Below are positions 7,460 to 13,651 of a DNA stretch of 13,651 nt, one piece after another. The notes under the pieces are model-generated. The model ran no database searches, was not told where the DNA came from, and saw only the letters and a program-made list of their open reading frames with translations. The translations under genes and the position numbers were made by a program. Every line of letters starts with the position of its first letter. The first letter of the stretch is position 1. The stretch lies in NCBI GenBank assembly GCA_964471755.1, contig CAYYJM010000171.1:1-13651 (forward strand). The letters are read 5' to 3'. Source of the DNA: CAYYJM01 sp964471755 (GTDB taxonomy: Bacteria; Planctomycetota; Planctomycetia; Gemmatales; Gemmataceae).

Positions 7460-8179
7460 TTACCGCCCCAGCGACTCCGCGTAGGTGATCAACGGCGGCA
7501 GGACAAACAGGATGAGAACGCCCCAGAGAATCCACGTCATGCCGAAGGCGTGCCAGAACTGATAGCCGAGCAGGAGCCAGATCACGACCAGCAGCACCCC
7601 CAGAAAGGCGAGGTTGAGCAGGACGTTGACGAAGAACTGGCCCCAGCGAACGGGTTCGAGCCGACCGGGGAAGTTCTCGGTCATGACTCGACCACTGGCA
7701 TCGCGATAGGCCAGCGGCTGGTTCTCTGCCGTCTTGAAGTTCCCCTTCTCGTCGCGATCCGGCTTGAACTCGATGAATTCGCCGCCCTCCTTGACGAAGA
7801 TGGTCGCCGGCCGGGAGCGCCAGCGGTTCTCCGTGCCGGGTCGGCCATTCCGGCGATATTCGAGACGGGCCCCACTTTCGACGGCCTGATAATGGACCTT
7901 GGAACCATCGGGACCGGGAACCCACAGGTCCTGGAACTGGGTCGAATCGCGTGGGCTGAACTCGATCAGGGTGCGGTAGCGGCCATCGGGAGCGGAGCGG
8001 GCCAGGAGCAGCCACAGACCGATGAACAGGGCGACGGCCGCTCCGGCAGCCGGACCACGCCAGGCGATGCCCTCGGTCGGTTCGCTGTAGAGATAGCCCT
8101 GGAGAAAGAGAGTGCTGGCGACGAAGAAGCCGGCCAGAACCAGGGCGGTCCCGACGACAATCAGCAAGAGAGTGAGCAT
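7460..8179 (-). CDS. Hypothetical four-helix membrane protein
   Basis: I do not recognise this 239-residue protein. It has two helices near the N-terminus (about 2-24 and 43-60), a hydrophilic central domain (about 61-178) rich in charged residues and beta-like segments (for example RYRTLIEFSPRD, KVHYQAVESGARLEYRR, ATIFVKEGGEFIEFKPD), and two helices near the C-terminus (about 181-204 and 211-231). The central domain probably faces one side of the membrane as a soluble module of about 120 residues. No catalytic motif stands out. It ends 79 bases from nuoN on the other strand, so it is not part of the complex I operon. It starts 82 bases downstream of the preceding minus-strand gene and may or may not be cotranscribed with it. 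The ATG is preceded by AGGGG at a workable distance. The coding call is supported by the membrane pattern and lack of a better frame; the function is unknown. Confidence 0.85.
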   Translation of the reverse strand: MLTLLLIVVGTALVLAGFFVASTLFLQGYLYSEPTEGIAWRGPAAGAAVALFIGLWLLLARSAPDGRYRTLIEFSPRDSTQFQDLWVPGPDGSKVHYQAVESGARLEYRRNGRPGTENRWRSRPATIFVKEGGEFIEFKPDRDEKGNFKTAENQPLAYRDASGRVMTENFPGRLEPVRWGQFFVNVLLNLAFLGVLLVVIWLLLGYQFWHAFGMTWILWGVLILFVLPPLITYAESLGR

Positions 8180-8261
8180 GGCCGGGCCCCTGAGGAAAGA
8201 TCGCTGTGGTTGCTTCGGCCAGTGTACCGGAGCGAGGCGACGAGGGCCAGAAGGGGTGGCG

Positions 8262-8801
8262 TCAGGATGTCGGGGAGCCGACCTCGCGCGTCACTACCCA
8301 GACTTCCTCGCTGCCGGGAAGGGAGGAAATCAGACGCTGACGGGCGGCTTCGGCCTCCTCTTCGGTGGCGAACCGCAGTTCCGGCTTCTGCGACGCGAAC
8401 AGCACGGACGCCCCTTCGGCGAGCATCGCGTCGCGGCACGCCTCCCACGAGACCGGGTCGTCCTTGCGGAGGAGGGCCAGGACCTGGTACGGCAGCAGCC
8501 CCGACTCGTACGCCTCAGGGAAGGTCAGGCCGAGGGCCAGGGCGATGCGGTCGCGGTATTCTTTCCCCTCGACCTGTTCGTAAGCCTGCAGGATGACCTC
8601 GGAACGATCCTCATCCGGCAGAGTTGCCCACCGATCCCAGAAGACGGAGACGCGGATGGCGCTGGTCGTGGGGAAGTGTTGTTCCTCGATGCGCGGCTGG
8701 CCGCCGGCCCGGTCGGCGCGAAGTTCCGCGACCAGTTCGGCGGTCAGGGCGGGATGGCTCGGCTTCACGGTGGTGGTGAGCCCTCGTTTGATGCGCGGCA
8801 T
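8262..8801 (-). CDS. Conserved-looking hypothetical protein, partner of a HEPN-like gene
   Basis: This is a 179-residue soluble protein without signal peptide or membrane helix, and I cannot assign it to a named family. The N-terminus is basic (MPRIKRGLTTTVKPSHPALT). The middle segment (about 49-95, IRVSVFWDRWATLPDEDRSEVILQ then IALALGLTFPEAYESGLLPY) is an acidic probably helical unit that looks like a conserved domain. The C-terminal part (about 125-172) alternates strands and helices and ends VWVVTREVG. Its start lies 10 bases after the stop of the HEPN-like gene, so the two are almost certainly cotranscribed and probably coupled. By analogy with two-gene HEPN modules it could be the neutralising or regulatory partner. 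That is inference from position and size only: no nucleotidyltransferase GSxxxGxxxxxSD motif and no obvious DNA-binding fold is visible. Confidence 0.85.
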   Translation of the reverse strand: MPRIKRGLTTTVKPSHPALTAELVAELRADRAGGQPRIEEQHFPTTSAIRVSVFWDRWATLPDEDRSEVILQAYEQVEGKEYRDRIALALGLTFPEAYESGLLPYQVLALLRKDDPVSWEACRDAMLAEGASVLFASQKPELRFATEEEAEAARQRLISSLPGSEEVWVVTREVGSPTS

Positions 8802-8811
8802 GGATCAGGCC

Positions 8812-9312
8812 TCACAGATGGGGAAAGTGCAGAACGAACCATTCCGAGGCGGCCTGGACCTGCTCAACCTCGTGGGGATACGCCACGTTCTTATGATACC
8901 GCAAGGTTTCATTCCAGAGGCGGTGAACTTGCCGGGCGCGAGCCACGACCTGGTTTCCGAAGCCAACCAGTGGATAGGCCCATCCGGGTATCGTTGCCCG
9001 GGTCAGGACGAGGAGTTGAGCCCAGTTCTCCAGATGGTGGAAGTTCCCCGGCCAGACGATGCCGAGACCGATCCCGGACACGCGGGCCAACCGGAGATCC
9101 GCCGGAGTGATGGCCTGGTCCAGAAGGTGTCCGATGCAGCGAAAGTAGGCTGCTTTCAGGAGCATCTCGGCGGTGTAGCCCCAGAGATAGATCGCCGCCG
9201 TTCGTCGTCCCGTCGCAATCAGGGTGTGAGCATCCTGCACCCGCTGCCGGGCCGCGTGCAAGAACTCGCGGATGCTGTCCGGCAGACAACGCAGGGGCAA
9301 GCGTATGGGCAT
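8812..9312 (-). CDS. HEPN-like helical protein, first gene of a two-gene module
   Basis: This 166-residue, mostly helical soluble protein shows the pattern of the HEPN superfamily, in which small nucleotide-binding or RNase proteins are built from a four-helix bundle. Residues 14-34 and 38-58 form two helices (IREFLHAARQRVQDAHTL and AAIYLWGYTAEMLLKAAYF), the second being the typical 'aGYxaEmaLKA' helix. HHLENWAQLLV (92-102) matches the usual 'HdLxxLaxxL' segment. The last helices carry R125-ARQV-H130, an Rx4H arrangement, and LRYHKNVAYP (137-146) before a final helix. In HEPN RNases an Rx4-6H motif is catalytic, but whether this one is in the equivalent place cannot be decided by eye. The ATG at 9312 has only a weak ribosome site. 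The gene heads the pair with the 179-residue protein and has a promoter candidate 72 bases upstream. Confidence 0.85.
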   Translation of the reverse strand: MPIRLPLRCLPDSIREFLHAARQRVQDAHTLIATGRRTAAIYLWGYTAEMLLKAAYFRCIGHLLDQAITPADLRLARVSGIGLGIVWPGNFHHLENWAQLLVLTRATIPGWAYPLVGFGNQVVARARQVHRLWNETLRYHKNVAYPHEVEQVQAASEWFVLHFPHL

Positions 9313-9383
9313 CGGCGGTTCTCATTCCCACAGAGCAGGGTGATTTTTCGTCCGGACGGGGTCTTCCTCTCGACCCGTCAGCC

Positions 9384-9412
9384 ATCATACCGTACCCTGG
9401 TGCCACGGTCAC
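9384..9412 (-). promoter_or_regulatory. Candidate sigma70-type promoter for the HEPN-like gene
   Basis: Reading the minus strand, GTGACC (9412-9407) and TATGAT (9389-9384) are separated by 17 bases, matching the consensus at 4 of 6 and 5 of 6 positions. The predicted leader is about 65 nt and contains the small palindrome CGTCCGGACG at 9349-9358. The intergenic region is 125 bp and divergent, so the promoter of the plus-strand gene must lie here too; I see no good match for that one. Confidence 0.4.
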
Positions 9413-9437
9413 GATACCCGCCGAAGGAGTCTGCGTC

Positions 9438-12400
9438 ATGGTCCGGTCTGTTCGTCTCATTCTGCTCGCATTACCGCTGGGTCTGCTGGTGCCGCTTCTG
9501 CCGGCGCAACCGAAGCCGACCTTCACCCTCGCTCCGGCCATCGCCATCGAGGCCGAGGACTTCGCCGCCACCGACGGCTGGAAGGTCGTCGTCAACGGCC
9601 AGGGCAATTACATGGTCGATACCATCGGCTTCAACCACCTCTCCGGCGAACGACTCCTCAGCCTTGACGCGAAGGCGAAGGCCGGCAAGGCGAGCCGTCC
9701 GGTGACCATTCCCGAAGACGGAGCGTACAAGCTCTGGGCGCGGTACGAGTATCCGGCTTTCTGCGAGTGTCGTTTCCGGTTGCGCATCGAGCAGGGCGGC
9801 AAGACCGTTCTCGACGCTGTCCTTGGCAAGAAGGATTCGCCCCGGCTCGCGTTTGGCGATCCGGTACTCAAGGCCCAGCACGACCCGAGCTGGGGTCCCG
9901 AGGGCCTGATGCTGGAGCCGATCAATGTGCCAGCCCTGAAAGCGGGACCGGCGACGATCCTCCTCGAAGGCGTCGAGCAACCGCAGGTGCCCGGCGTCGC
10001 GGCCAATCGAAATGTCGATCTGCTCTACCTGACGCGCGACACGAATGACGAGTGGCTCAAGCACTATCGCCCACACGTCAACCTCTATCCGATCCTCGAA
10101 GCGTTCCGGGATACGCGCGGGCCGCGCTGGGAGGTTCGGCTCACGAACAAGGGCGACAAGGCGGCCCGATTCGGCATCCACCACGCCTACAACCGCCTTC
10201 CCTGGGGCGACAGCGAGGGCAAGGTTCCGGCCAACGTCGCGCCCGGCCAGGCCACGGAGTGGATTCCGCTCACCCGGCAGGACACGACGCACTTCGGCAT
10301 GACCAGCGTGAGCAACTCGGCCGGGGCGATGCAGGTCGAGATCCGGCCCGTCGGCGGAGGTAAGGTCAGCAAGACGCTAACGGGAACGGGGACCGTCCGC
10401 GTCTACCTGCCGCCCTACACCGATAAGGGTGACACGCCACGGACACCCGAGGAGGCGATCGACGCCATCCTCGCGGAGTTGAAGGCGAAGCCGGCTCCGG
10501 GCAAGGTGCCGACGCAGCCGCTCTGCTACGGAGCGTGGATGCCGGTCGGGCTTCAGGATGCCTACGGCCGAAAATACGCCGAACTGTACGCGGCCCTGGG
10601 AATGCGGTCGCTCCATCCGGCACTGAGTGGACCGGCGGTGCTGAAGAATCTCGAAGCGGCCGGCGTCAAGCCGACGAAATCGTGGTCCATCTCCGGCTAC
10701 CGCAATCCGCCGACGGCGAAGGGCATCGAGGCCGCGAAGAAGCAACTCTCCGGCGAGTATGGCAAGCTGATCCGCTGGTTCGACTACGGCGACGAGATCG
10801 GTTTCGGCGAATGGATGGGCCAGCTCGTGCAGGAGGAACTCGCCCGGGCGAAGACGGCCGGTCAGGCGAACGTCAAGGCCGAACAGGTCGTGCAACTCCT
10901 CTGGCTGTCGTGGTTGAAGGAGAAGCGGCCGACCGAGAAGCCGATCGATTACTGGCTGCCGGCCTGGGGTGAGCCGAACATCGCCCGGCTCAAGCCGGAC
11001 TCCAGCGCCGCCGCAGCGAAGGCGAATCCGAAGCTCTACGTCGATAGCCTGCACTTCTACGAGGACATGGCCATCAGCTACGTCGCCACCGGAGCGAAGG
11101 CGGTCAAGGCGGCCCTCGGCCCGGACGTGCTGTGCGGAGCCAACTACTCGTGTCACCCGTTCTACTACCCGTCGGCGACGATGTACATCCAGTGGTTCCG
11201 GGGCGGAGCTGCCGACATGGGCCGACACAGCGAGTACTTCTGGCAGGTCGCCCAGGCTGGGCCGATGATCAACGGCTACATCACCGAACACTTCCGGGCC
11301 GGCCTGCGCCACACGCCCAACGGCGTCATCCGACAGTACACGATGCCGCACGCTCCAGGCAACACCGACGCGAACTTTCAGCGATCCTGCTTCAGCCACC
11401 TGGCCCACGGCGCGACGATGCTCGACTTCTTCGGCATCGGTCTGAACGAGACCTTCACGGAGAACCACATCGACCACCGGGCGAAGAGTCGCTTCGTCGC
11501 CCTGCGTGACGTGACGCACGCGGTCGGCTTCGTCGAGGATCTCCTGCCAAAGGCGAAGCCGGTCACCTCGCCGGTGGCTCTGCTCGTCAGCGAAAGCACC
11601 GAGCGCTGGGACCTGGCCGGCATCGCCACGGACGGGGCGGGCCATGCCCACTTTGGGCCGGACTTCCGCAAGACTCGCCTGCACTACCACCTGGAACGCT
11701 TCGGCCTGTGGCAGGCGTTCACGTTCCTGGGTGTCTCGCCCGATCTGCTCATCGAGGACGACCTGACCGACAAGGTGTTGAGCAACCATCGCCTGCTCGT
11801 CGTGGTCGGTGACAGTCTGCCGCCAGCGAAGGCGGCGGTCATTCAGAAGTGGGTCGAGCAGGGCGGTACGCTCCTGGCGACGGCGGGCGCGGGCCGGTTC
11901 GATTCCTACCGCAAGCCGACCGACGTCTACCAGAAACTGTTCGGCCAGAAGGAACGCACAACACGAGAAGAGACGACGTTCTTCCGGCCGCGTCAGGAGT
12001 TGCCGTTCCTCAAGCCGCTGACGCAGGTGAAGGTGGCGAAGGACGACAGCGCCGAGTCGTGGCCGGCCCTCGCCGTGCGTGATCATCTGGTCGTGGAACC
12101 GGGCGTGAAGGTCGTCTCGGTGTTCGGCGACGACGGCAGCCCGGCCCTGACGATGCGGCCGCTCGGCAAGGGGCAGGTCTTCTACGCGGCAAGCCTGCCG
12201 GGCGTGGCGTCGCTCTGGTCGGCCCTGCAACCGCCGGCGGTGCCGGATCGCGGCCCGGGGACGCACACGATCCCGGAAGCCTGGGACAGGGGAGTCTCCG
12301 GCCTGCTCAGCTTCCTCATGACCGTGTCGGGCAGTTTCCCGCTCGTCACGACGGAACCGGACCTGATTGACGCCCGCATTCTGAAGGCTCCTGGCGGCTA

Positions 12401-12584
12401 CGTCGTGCCGATCGCGAACTACCATGACAGCGTCGGCCAGGCGGTGACTCTGCGGCTCCGCCTGCCAGCAGTGAAGAAGGTGACGAGCGCGTTTGCCGGC
12501 CCGCTGAAGTTCCAGCGCGACGGCGACTACGTCAAGGTGACGCTGCCGAAACTCGGTTACGGCGACATTCTGCGGATCGAGTGA
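9438..12584 (+). CDS. Secreted multidomain protein, GH42-like glycoside hydrolase candidate
   Basis: The 1048-residue product starts with a signal peptide (helix 5-20, LPA then Q at 21-24, signal peptidase I type). Residues about 33-200 look like a carbohydrate-binding jelly roll (IAIEAEDFAATDGWKV, YKLWARYEYP, LLEG, NVDLLYLTRD). Residues about 215-325 form a beta-rich spacer. Residues about 360-700 could be an (alpha/beta)8 barrel, with candidate acidic residues in FDYGDEIGFGEW (448-459) and YITEHFR (614-620). Residues about 711-830 resemble the class I amidotransferase-like trimerisation domain of GH42 proteins (VALLVSES, RLLVVVGDSLPPAKAA, WVEQGGTLLATA). The rest is a beta-rich C-terminus. 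An exported glycan-acting enzyme is the likeliest role; the substrate is unknown and the catalytic pair is not proven. GAAGGAG at 9423-9429 supports the start. A Nudix gene follows after 7 bases. Confidence 0.93.
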   Translation: MVRSVRLILLALPLGLLVPLLPAQPKPTFTLAPAIAIEAEDFAATDGWKVVVNGQGNYMVDTIGFNHLSGERLLSLDAKAKAGKASRPVTIPEDGAYKLWARYEYPAFCECRFRLRIEQGGKTVLDAVLGKKDSPRLAFGDPVLKAQHDPSWGPEGLMLEPINVPALKAGPATILLEGVEQPQVPGVAANRNVDLLYLTRDTNDEWLKHYRPHVNLYPILEAFRDTRGPRWEVRLTNKGDKAARFGIHHAYNRLPWGDSEGKVPANVAPGQATEWIPLTRQDTTHFGMTSVSNSAGAMQVEIRPVGGGKVSKTLTGTGTVRVYLPPYTDKGDTPRTPEEAIDAILAELKAKPAPGKVPTQPLCYGAWMPVGLQDAYGRKYAELYAALGMRSLHPALSGPAVLKNLEAAGVKPTKSWSISGYRNPPTAKGIEAAKKQLSGEYGKLIRWFDYGDEIGFGEWMGQLVQEELARAKTAGQANVKAEQVVQLLWLSWLKEKRPTEKPIDYWLPAWGEPNIARLKPDSSAAAAKANPKLYVDSLHFYEDMAISYVATGAKAVKAALGPDVLCGANYSCHPFYYPSATMYIQWFRGGAADMGRHSEYFWQVAQAGPMINGYITEHFRAGLRHTPNGVIRQYTMPHAPGNTDANFQRSCFSHLAHGATMLDFFGIGLNETFTENHIDHRAKSRFVALRDVTHAVGFVEDLLPKAKPVTSPVALLVSESTERWDLAGIATDGAGHAHFGPDFRKTRLHYHLERFGLWQAFTFLGVSPDLLIEDDLTDKVLSNHRLLVVVGDSLPPAKAAVIQKWVEQGGTLLATAGAGRFDSYRKPTDVYQKLFGQKERTTREETTFFRPRQELPFLKPLTQVKVAKDDSAESWPALAVRDHLVVEPGVKVVSVFGDDGSPALTMRPLGKGQVFYAASLPGVASLWSALQPPAVPDRGPGTHTIPEAWDRGVSGLLSFLMTVSGSFPLVTTEPDLIDARILKAPGGYVVPIANYHDSVGQAVTLRLRLPAVKKVTSAFAGPLKFQRDGDYVKVTLPKLGYGDILRIE

Positions 12585-12591
12585 GGCACCC

Positions 12592-13080
12592 ATGCCGTAC
12601 ACCCCGATTCTGGCGACGCTCGGCTACCTCTTCTCGGCGGACGGCTCACGCGTGCTGCTCGTCCACCGCAACAAGCGTGCGGGGGACGCACACCTGGGCA
12701 AGTACAACGGTCTGGGTGGCAAGCTGGAGCCGCTGGAGGACGTCGTCGCCGGGATGCGGCGTGAGATTCGCGAGGAGAGCGGCCTGGAGGCGACGACGCT
12801 GGACCTGCGTGGCACCATCAATTGGCCCGGCTTCGGCAAGGGTGGCGAGGACTGGTTCGGCTTCCTTTTCCGCATCACGGCCTGGAGCGGTACGCCGTGG
12901 ACGGAGAACGCCGAGGGCACGCTGGAATGGATCGAGACGGACCGGGTGATGTCCCTGCCGATGTGGGAGGGCGATCGCCACTTTCTGCCGCTGCTGTTCG
13001 ACCCGACCGGCCGACCGTTCCACGGCGTGATGCCGTATCGGGATGGCCGGCCGGTGGGGTGGACGTATCACCTGCTGTGA
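12592..13080 (+). CDS. Nudix hydrolase, MTH1-like 8-oxo-purine nucleotide diphosphatase
   Basis: The 162-residue protein has a complete Nudix box at 43-65 (Gx5Ex7REIxEExGL, running from GKLEPLE to REIREESGL), which binds the catalytic magnesium and hydrolyses nucleoside diphosphates linked to X. YNGLGGKLEP (38-47) and MWEGDRHFLPLLFD (124-137) followed by PFHGVMPY align with the corresponding WNGFGGK and MWPDD segments of human MTH1, including the base-stacking Trp (W125) and one of the two base-contacting Asp (D128). The MTH1 Asp119 position appears to be Gly127. This points to the sanitising type that removes oxidised purine triphosphates in the cytoplasm, but substrate preference is inferred. 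The start is 7 bases after the stop of the secreted-protein gene, with TGAGG serving both as stop and ribosome site, so the two are probably cotranscribed. Confidence 0.93.
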   Translation: MPYTPILATLGYLFSADGSRVLLVHRNKRAGDAHLGKYNGLGGKLEPLEDVVAGMRREIREESGLEATTLDLRGTINWPGFGKGGEDWFGFLFRITAWSGTPWTENAEGTLEWIETDRVMSLPMWEGDRHFLPLLFDPTGRPFHGVMPYRDGRPVGWTYHLL

Positions 13081-13321
13081 GGTTTACGAGCCGCGGCGGC
13101 GGCGGGTCGGCCCGGTCGGTGTGCCCAGCAGGTCATGCCAGCCGGTCTCGGTGGTGTACCACGAACCGCCACGGCACAGACGCGAGAATTTCCGAATAGA
13201 ACGCCTGGGAGTCGCCCGAGTTTAGAATTTTGAGCAAAACGGACTTGCACGCCTCCTGCTCGTTGCCCCAAAATCTCTCGTACTTACGAACGGCCGTTCG
13301 TTTTCTGGGGAGGAAGTAGCG
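13081..13321. other. Non-coding stretch before the Spy-like gene
   Basis: No convincing gene is seen in these 241 bases. The first 60 or so are very GC-rich and lack a clear terminator hairpin. From about 13180 the sequence becomes AT-richer (GAATTTCCGAATAG, TTTAGAATTTTGAGC), as in a promoter region. A weak sigma70-like pair, TTGCAC at 13245 and CAAAAT at 13269 with an 18-base spacer, is possible but not strong. The 16-bp palindrome at 13286-13301 and GGGGAGG before the ATG complete the region. Confidence 0.6.
13286..13301. promoter_or_regulatory. 16-bp perfect palindrome upstream of Spy-like gene
   Basis: ACGAACGGCCGTTCGT is perfectly self-complementary and ends 5 bases before the GGGGAGG ribosome site of the gene starting at 13322. 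With no loop it is more plausible as a binding site for a dimeric regulator than as an RNA hairpin. No regulator is encoded nearby, and the role is unproven. Confidence 0.45.
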
Positions 13322-13651
13322 ATGTCTCGCCTGCGTCTGGGACTGCTCGCGGTGGCTCTGGTGACTGGCCTGGCGATCTGGTTCATGGCCAGTCCTTCGG
13401 CCGCTCAAAAGGACAGTCCCGCTCCCAAGGGCTACCTGCCCGCGAACTGGAAGAAACTCGGCCTCAGCTCGGACCAGGTCAAGGAAGTCTACCGCATCCA
13501 GGCTGCTTATGATGTCAAGACGGACGCCCTCAAGAAGCAGCTCAAAGACCTGAAGCAGCTGGAGAAGGAGGACCTGTACAAGGTTCTGACCCCGGCCCAG
13601 AAGGATCGGCTCAAGGAGATCCTCCTCGGCACCCTGCCCAAGGATTCGCCC
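13322..13651 (+). CDS. Exported Spy/CpxP-like (LTxxQ) protein, N-terminal part
   Basis: The frame is open from the ATG at 13322 to the window edge (110 codons, no stop). GGGGAGG just upstream is a good ribosome site. Residues 1-28 form a signal peptide (SRLRL, a hydrophobic run, then SPSAA before QKD). The mature part is highly charged and helical: LGLSSDQVKEVYRIQAAYD, then a Lys/Leu/Glu coiled-coil-like stretch (ALKKQLKDLKQLEKEDLYKV), then LTPAQKDRLKEIL. The LTPAQ motif preceding a helix is the signature of LTxxQ proteins such as Spy and CpxP, periplasmic helical proteins linked to envelope stress and chaperoning. Many planctomycete exported proteins carry this motif with unknown role. The family call is moderate because only the N-terminal part is seen. 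Confidence 0.88.
   Translation, partial: MSRLRLGLLAVALVTGLAIWFMASPSAAQKDSPAPKGYLPANWKKLGLSSDQVKEVYRIQAAYDVKTDALKKQLKDLKQLEKEDLYKVLTPAQKDRLKEILLGTLPKDSP

Noticed and set aside
8269..8282. Small stem-loop (GTCGG, loop GGAG, CCGAC) at the end of the 179-residue protein gene as a terminator.
   Set aside because: The stem is only 5 bp, lies within the coding sequence and has no following T-run, so it is well within chance for GC-rich DNA.
7445..9705. Three overlapping plus-strand open frames (7445-8596, 8112-9110, 8593-9705) that could replace the minus-strand genes.
   Set aside because: They overlap each other and the start of the secreted-protein gene, lack hydrophobic or domain patterns and have no good ribosome sites. 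The minus-strand frames show membrane helices, a HEPN-like pattern and neat gene spacing.
10377..12602. A very long open frame (over 700 codons) on the minus strand opposite the secreted-protein gene.
   Set aside because: It is the antisense shadow of a GC-rich gene: its product is Arg/Gln/Asp/His-rich with no domain pattern, whereas the plus-strand product has a signal peptide and coherent domains.
13133..13408. Minus-strand open frame of 91 codons spanning the upstream region and start of the Spy-like gene.
   Set aside because: It covers the palindrome and ribosome site of a better supported plus-strand gene and encodes a low-complexity polar product without recognisable features.

Overview
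The window is 13.65 kb of GC-rich DNA. It most likely comes from a Planctomycetota chromosome of the Gemmataceae type, in a draft or metagenome-derived assembly. The taxonomic guess rests on overall character: an enlarged complex I operon tail, long perfect intergenic palindromes, a large secreted carbohydrate-active-like protein starting with a short 'PAQP' signal peptide end, an LTxxQ/Spy-like exported protein, and lineage-restricted hypothetical genes. No marker gene is present to prove it. Two assembly-type defects are visible: a run of 10 Ns inside nuoL and a frame break inside nuoM.

Region 1 (1-7380, + strand) is the distal half of a NADH:quinone oxidoreductase (complex I) operon in the standard order nuoI (3' end only)-nuoJ-nuoK-nuoL-nuoM-nuoN. 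nuoJ/K share an ATGA overlap, nuoK/L overlap by 8 bp, and nuoM/N are coupled through a Shine-Dalgarno that overlaps the nuoM stop. NuoI carries the last 4Fe-4S cluster motif of the peripheral arm. J and K form part of the proton channel near the quinone site, and L, M and N are the three antiporter-like pumps. Several subunits are larger than usual: NuoJ has two extra N-terminal helices and a hydrophilic insert of about 175 residues, NuoK has an acidic proline-rich tail, NuoL has a His-rich loop, and NuoN has a long early loop. Two copies of an identical 27-bp inverted repeat sit in the nuoI/J and nuoL/M gaps.

Region 2 (7381-9312) holds three minus-strand genes. The first, convergent with nuoN across a strong hairpin, encodes a four-helix membrane protein of unknown function. 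The other two, 10 bp apart, encode a HEPN-like helical protein and a small acidic partner. This pair is the best candidate here for an undescribed two-gene system. A sigma70-like promoter candidate lies upstream of it.

Region 3 (9438-13080, + strand) is a two-gene unit: a 1048-residue secreted multidomain protein resembling GH42-like planctomycete enzymes, then an MTH1-like Nudix hydrolase whose start lies 7 bp beyond the first gene's stop. Region 4 (13081-13651) is a non-coding stretch with a 16-bp perfect palindrome, followed by the start of an exported Spy/CpxP-like protein cut by the window edge. No tRNA, rRNA, CRISPR array, transposase or phage gene was seen, and no gene-free stretch exceeds 300 bases.
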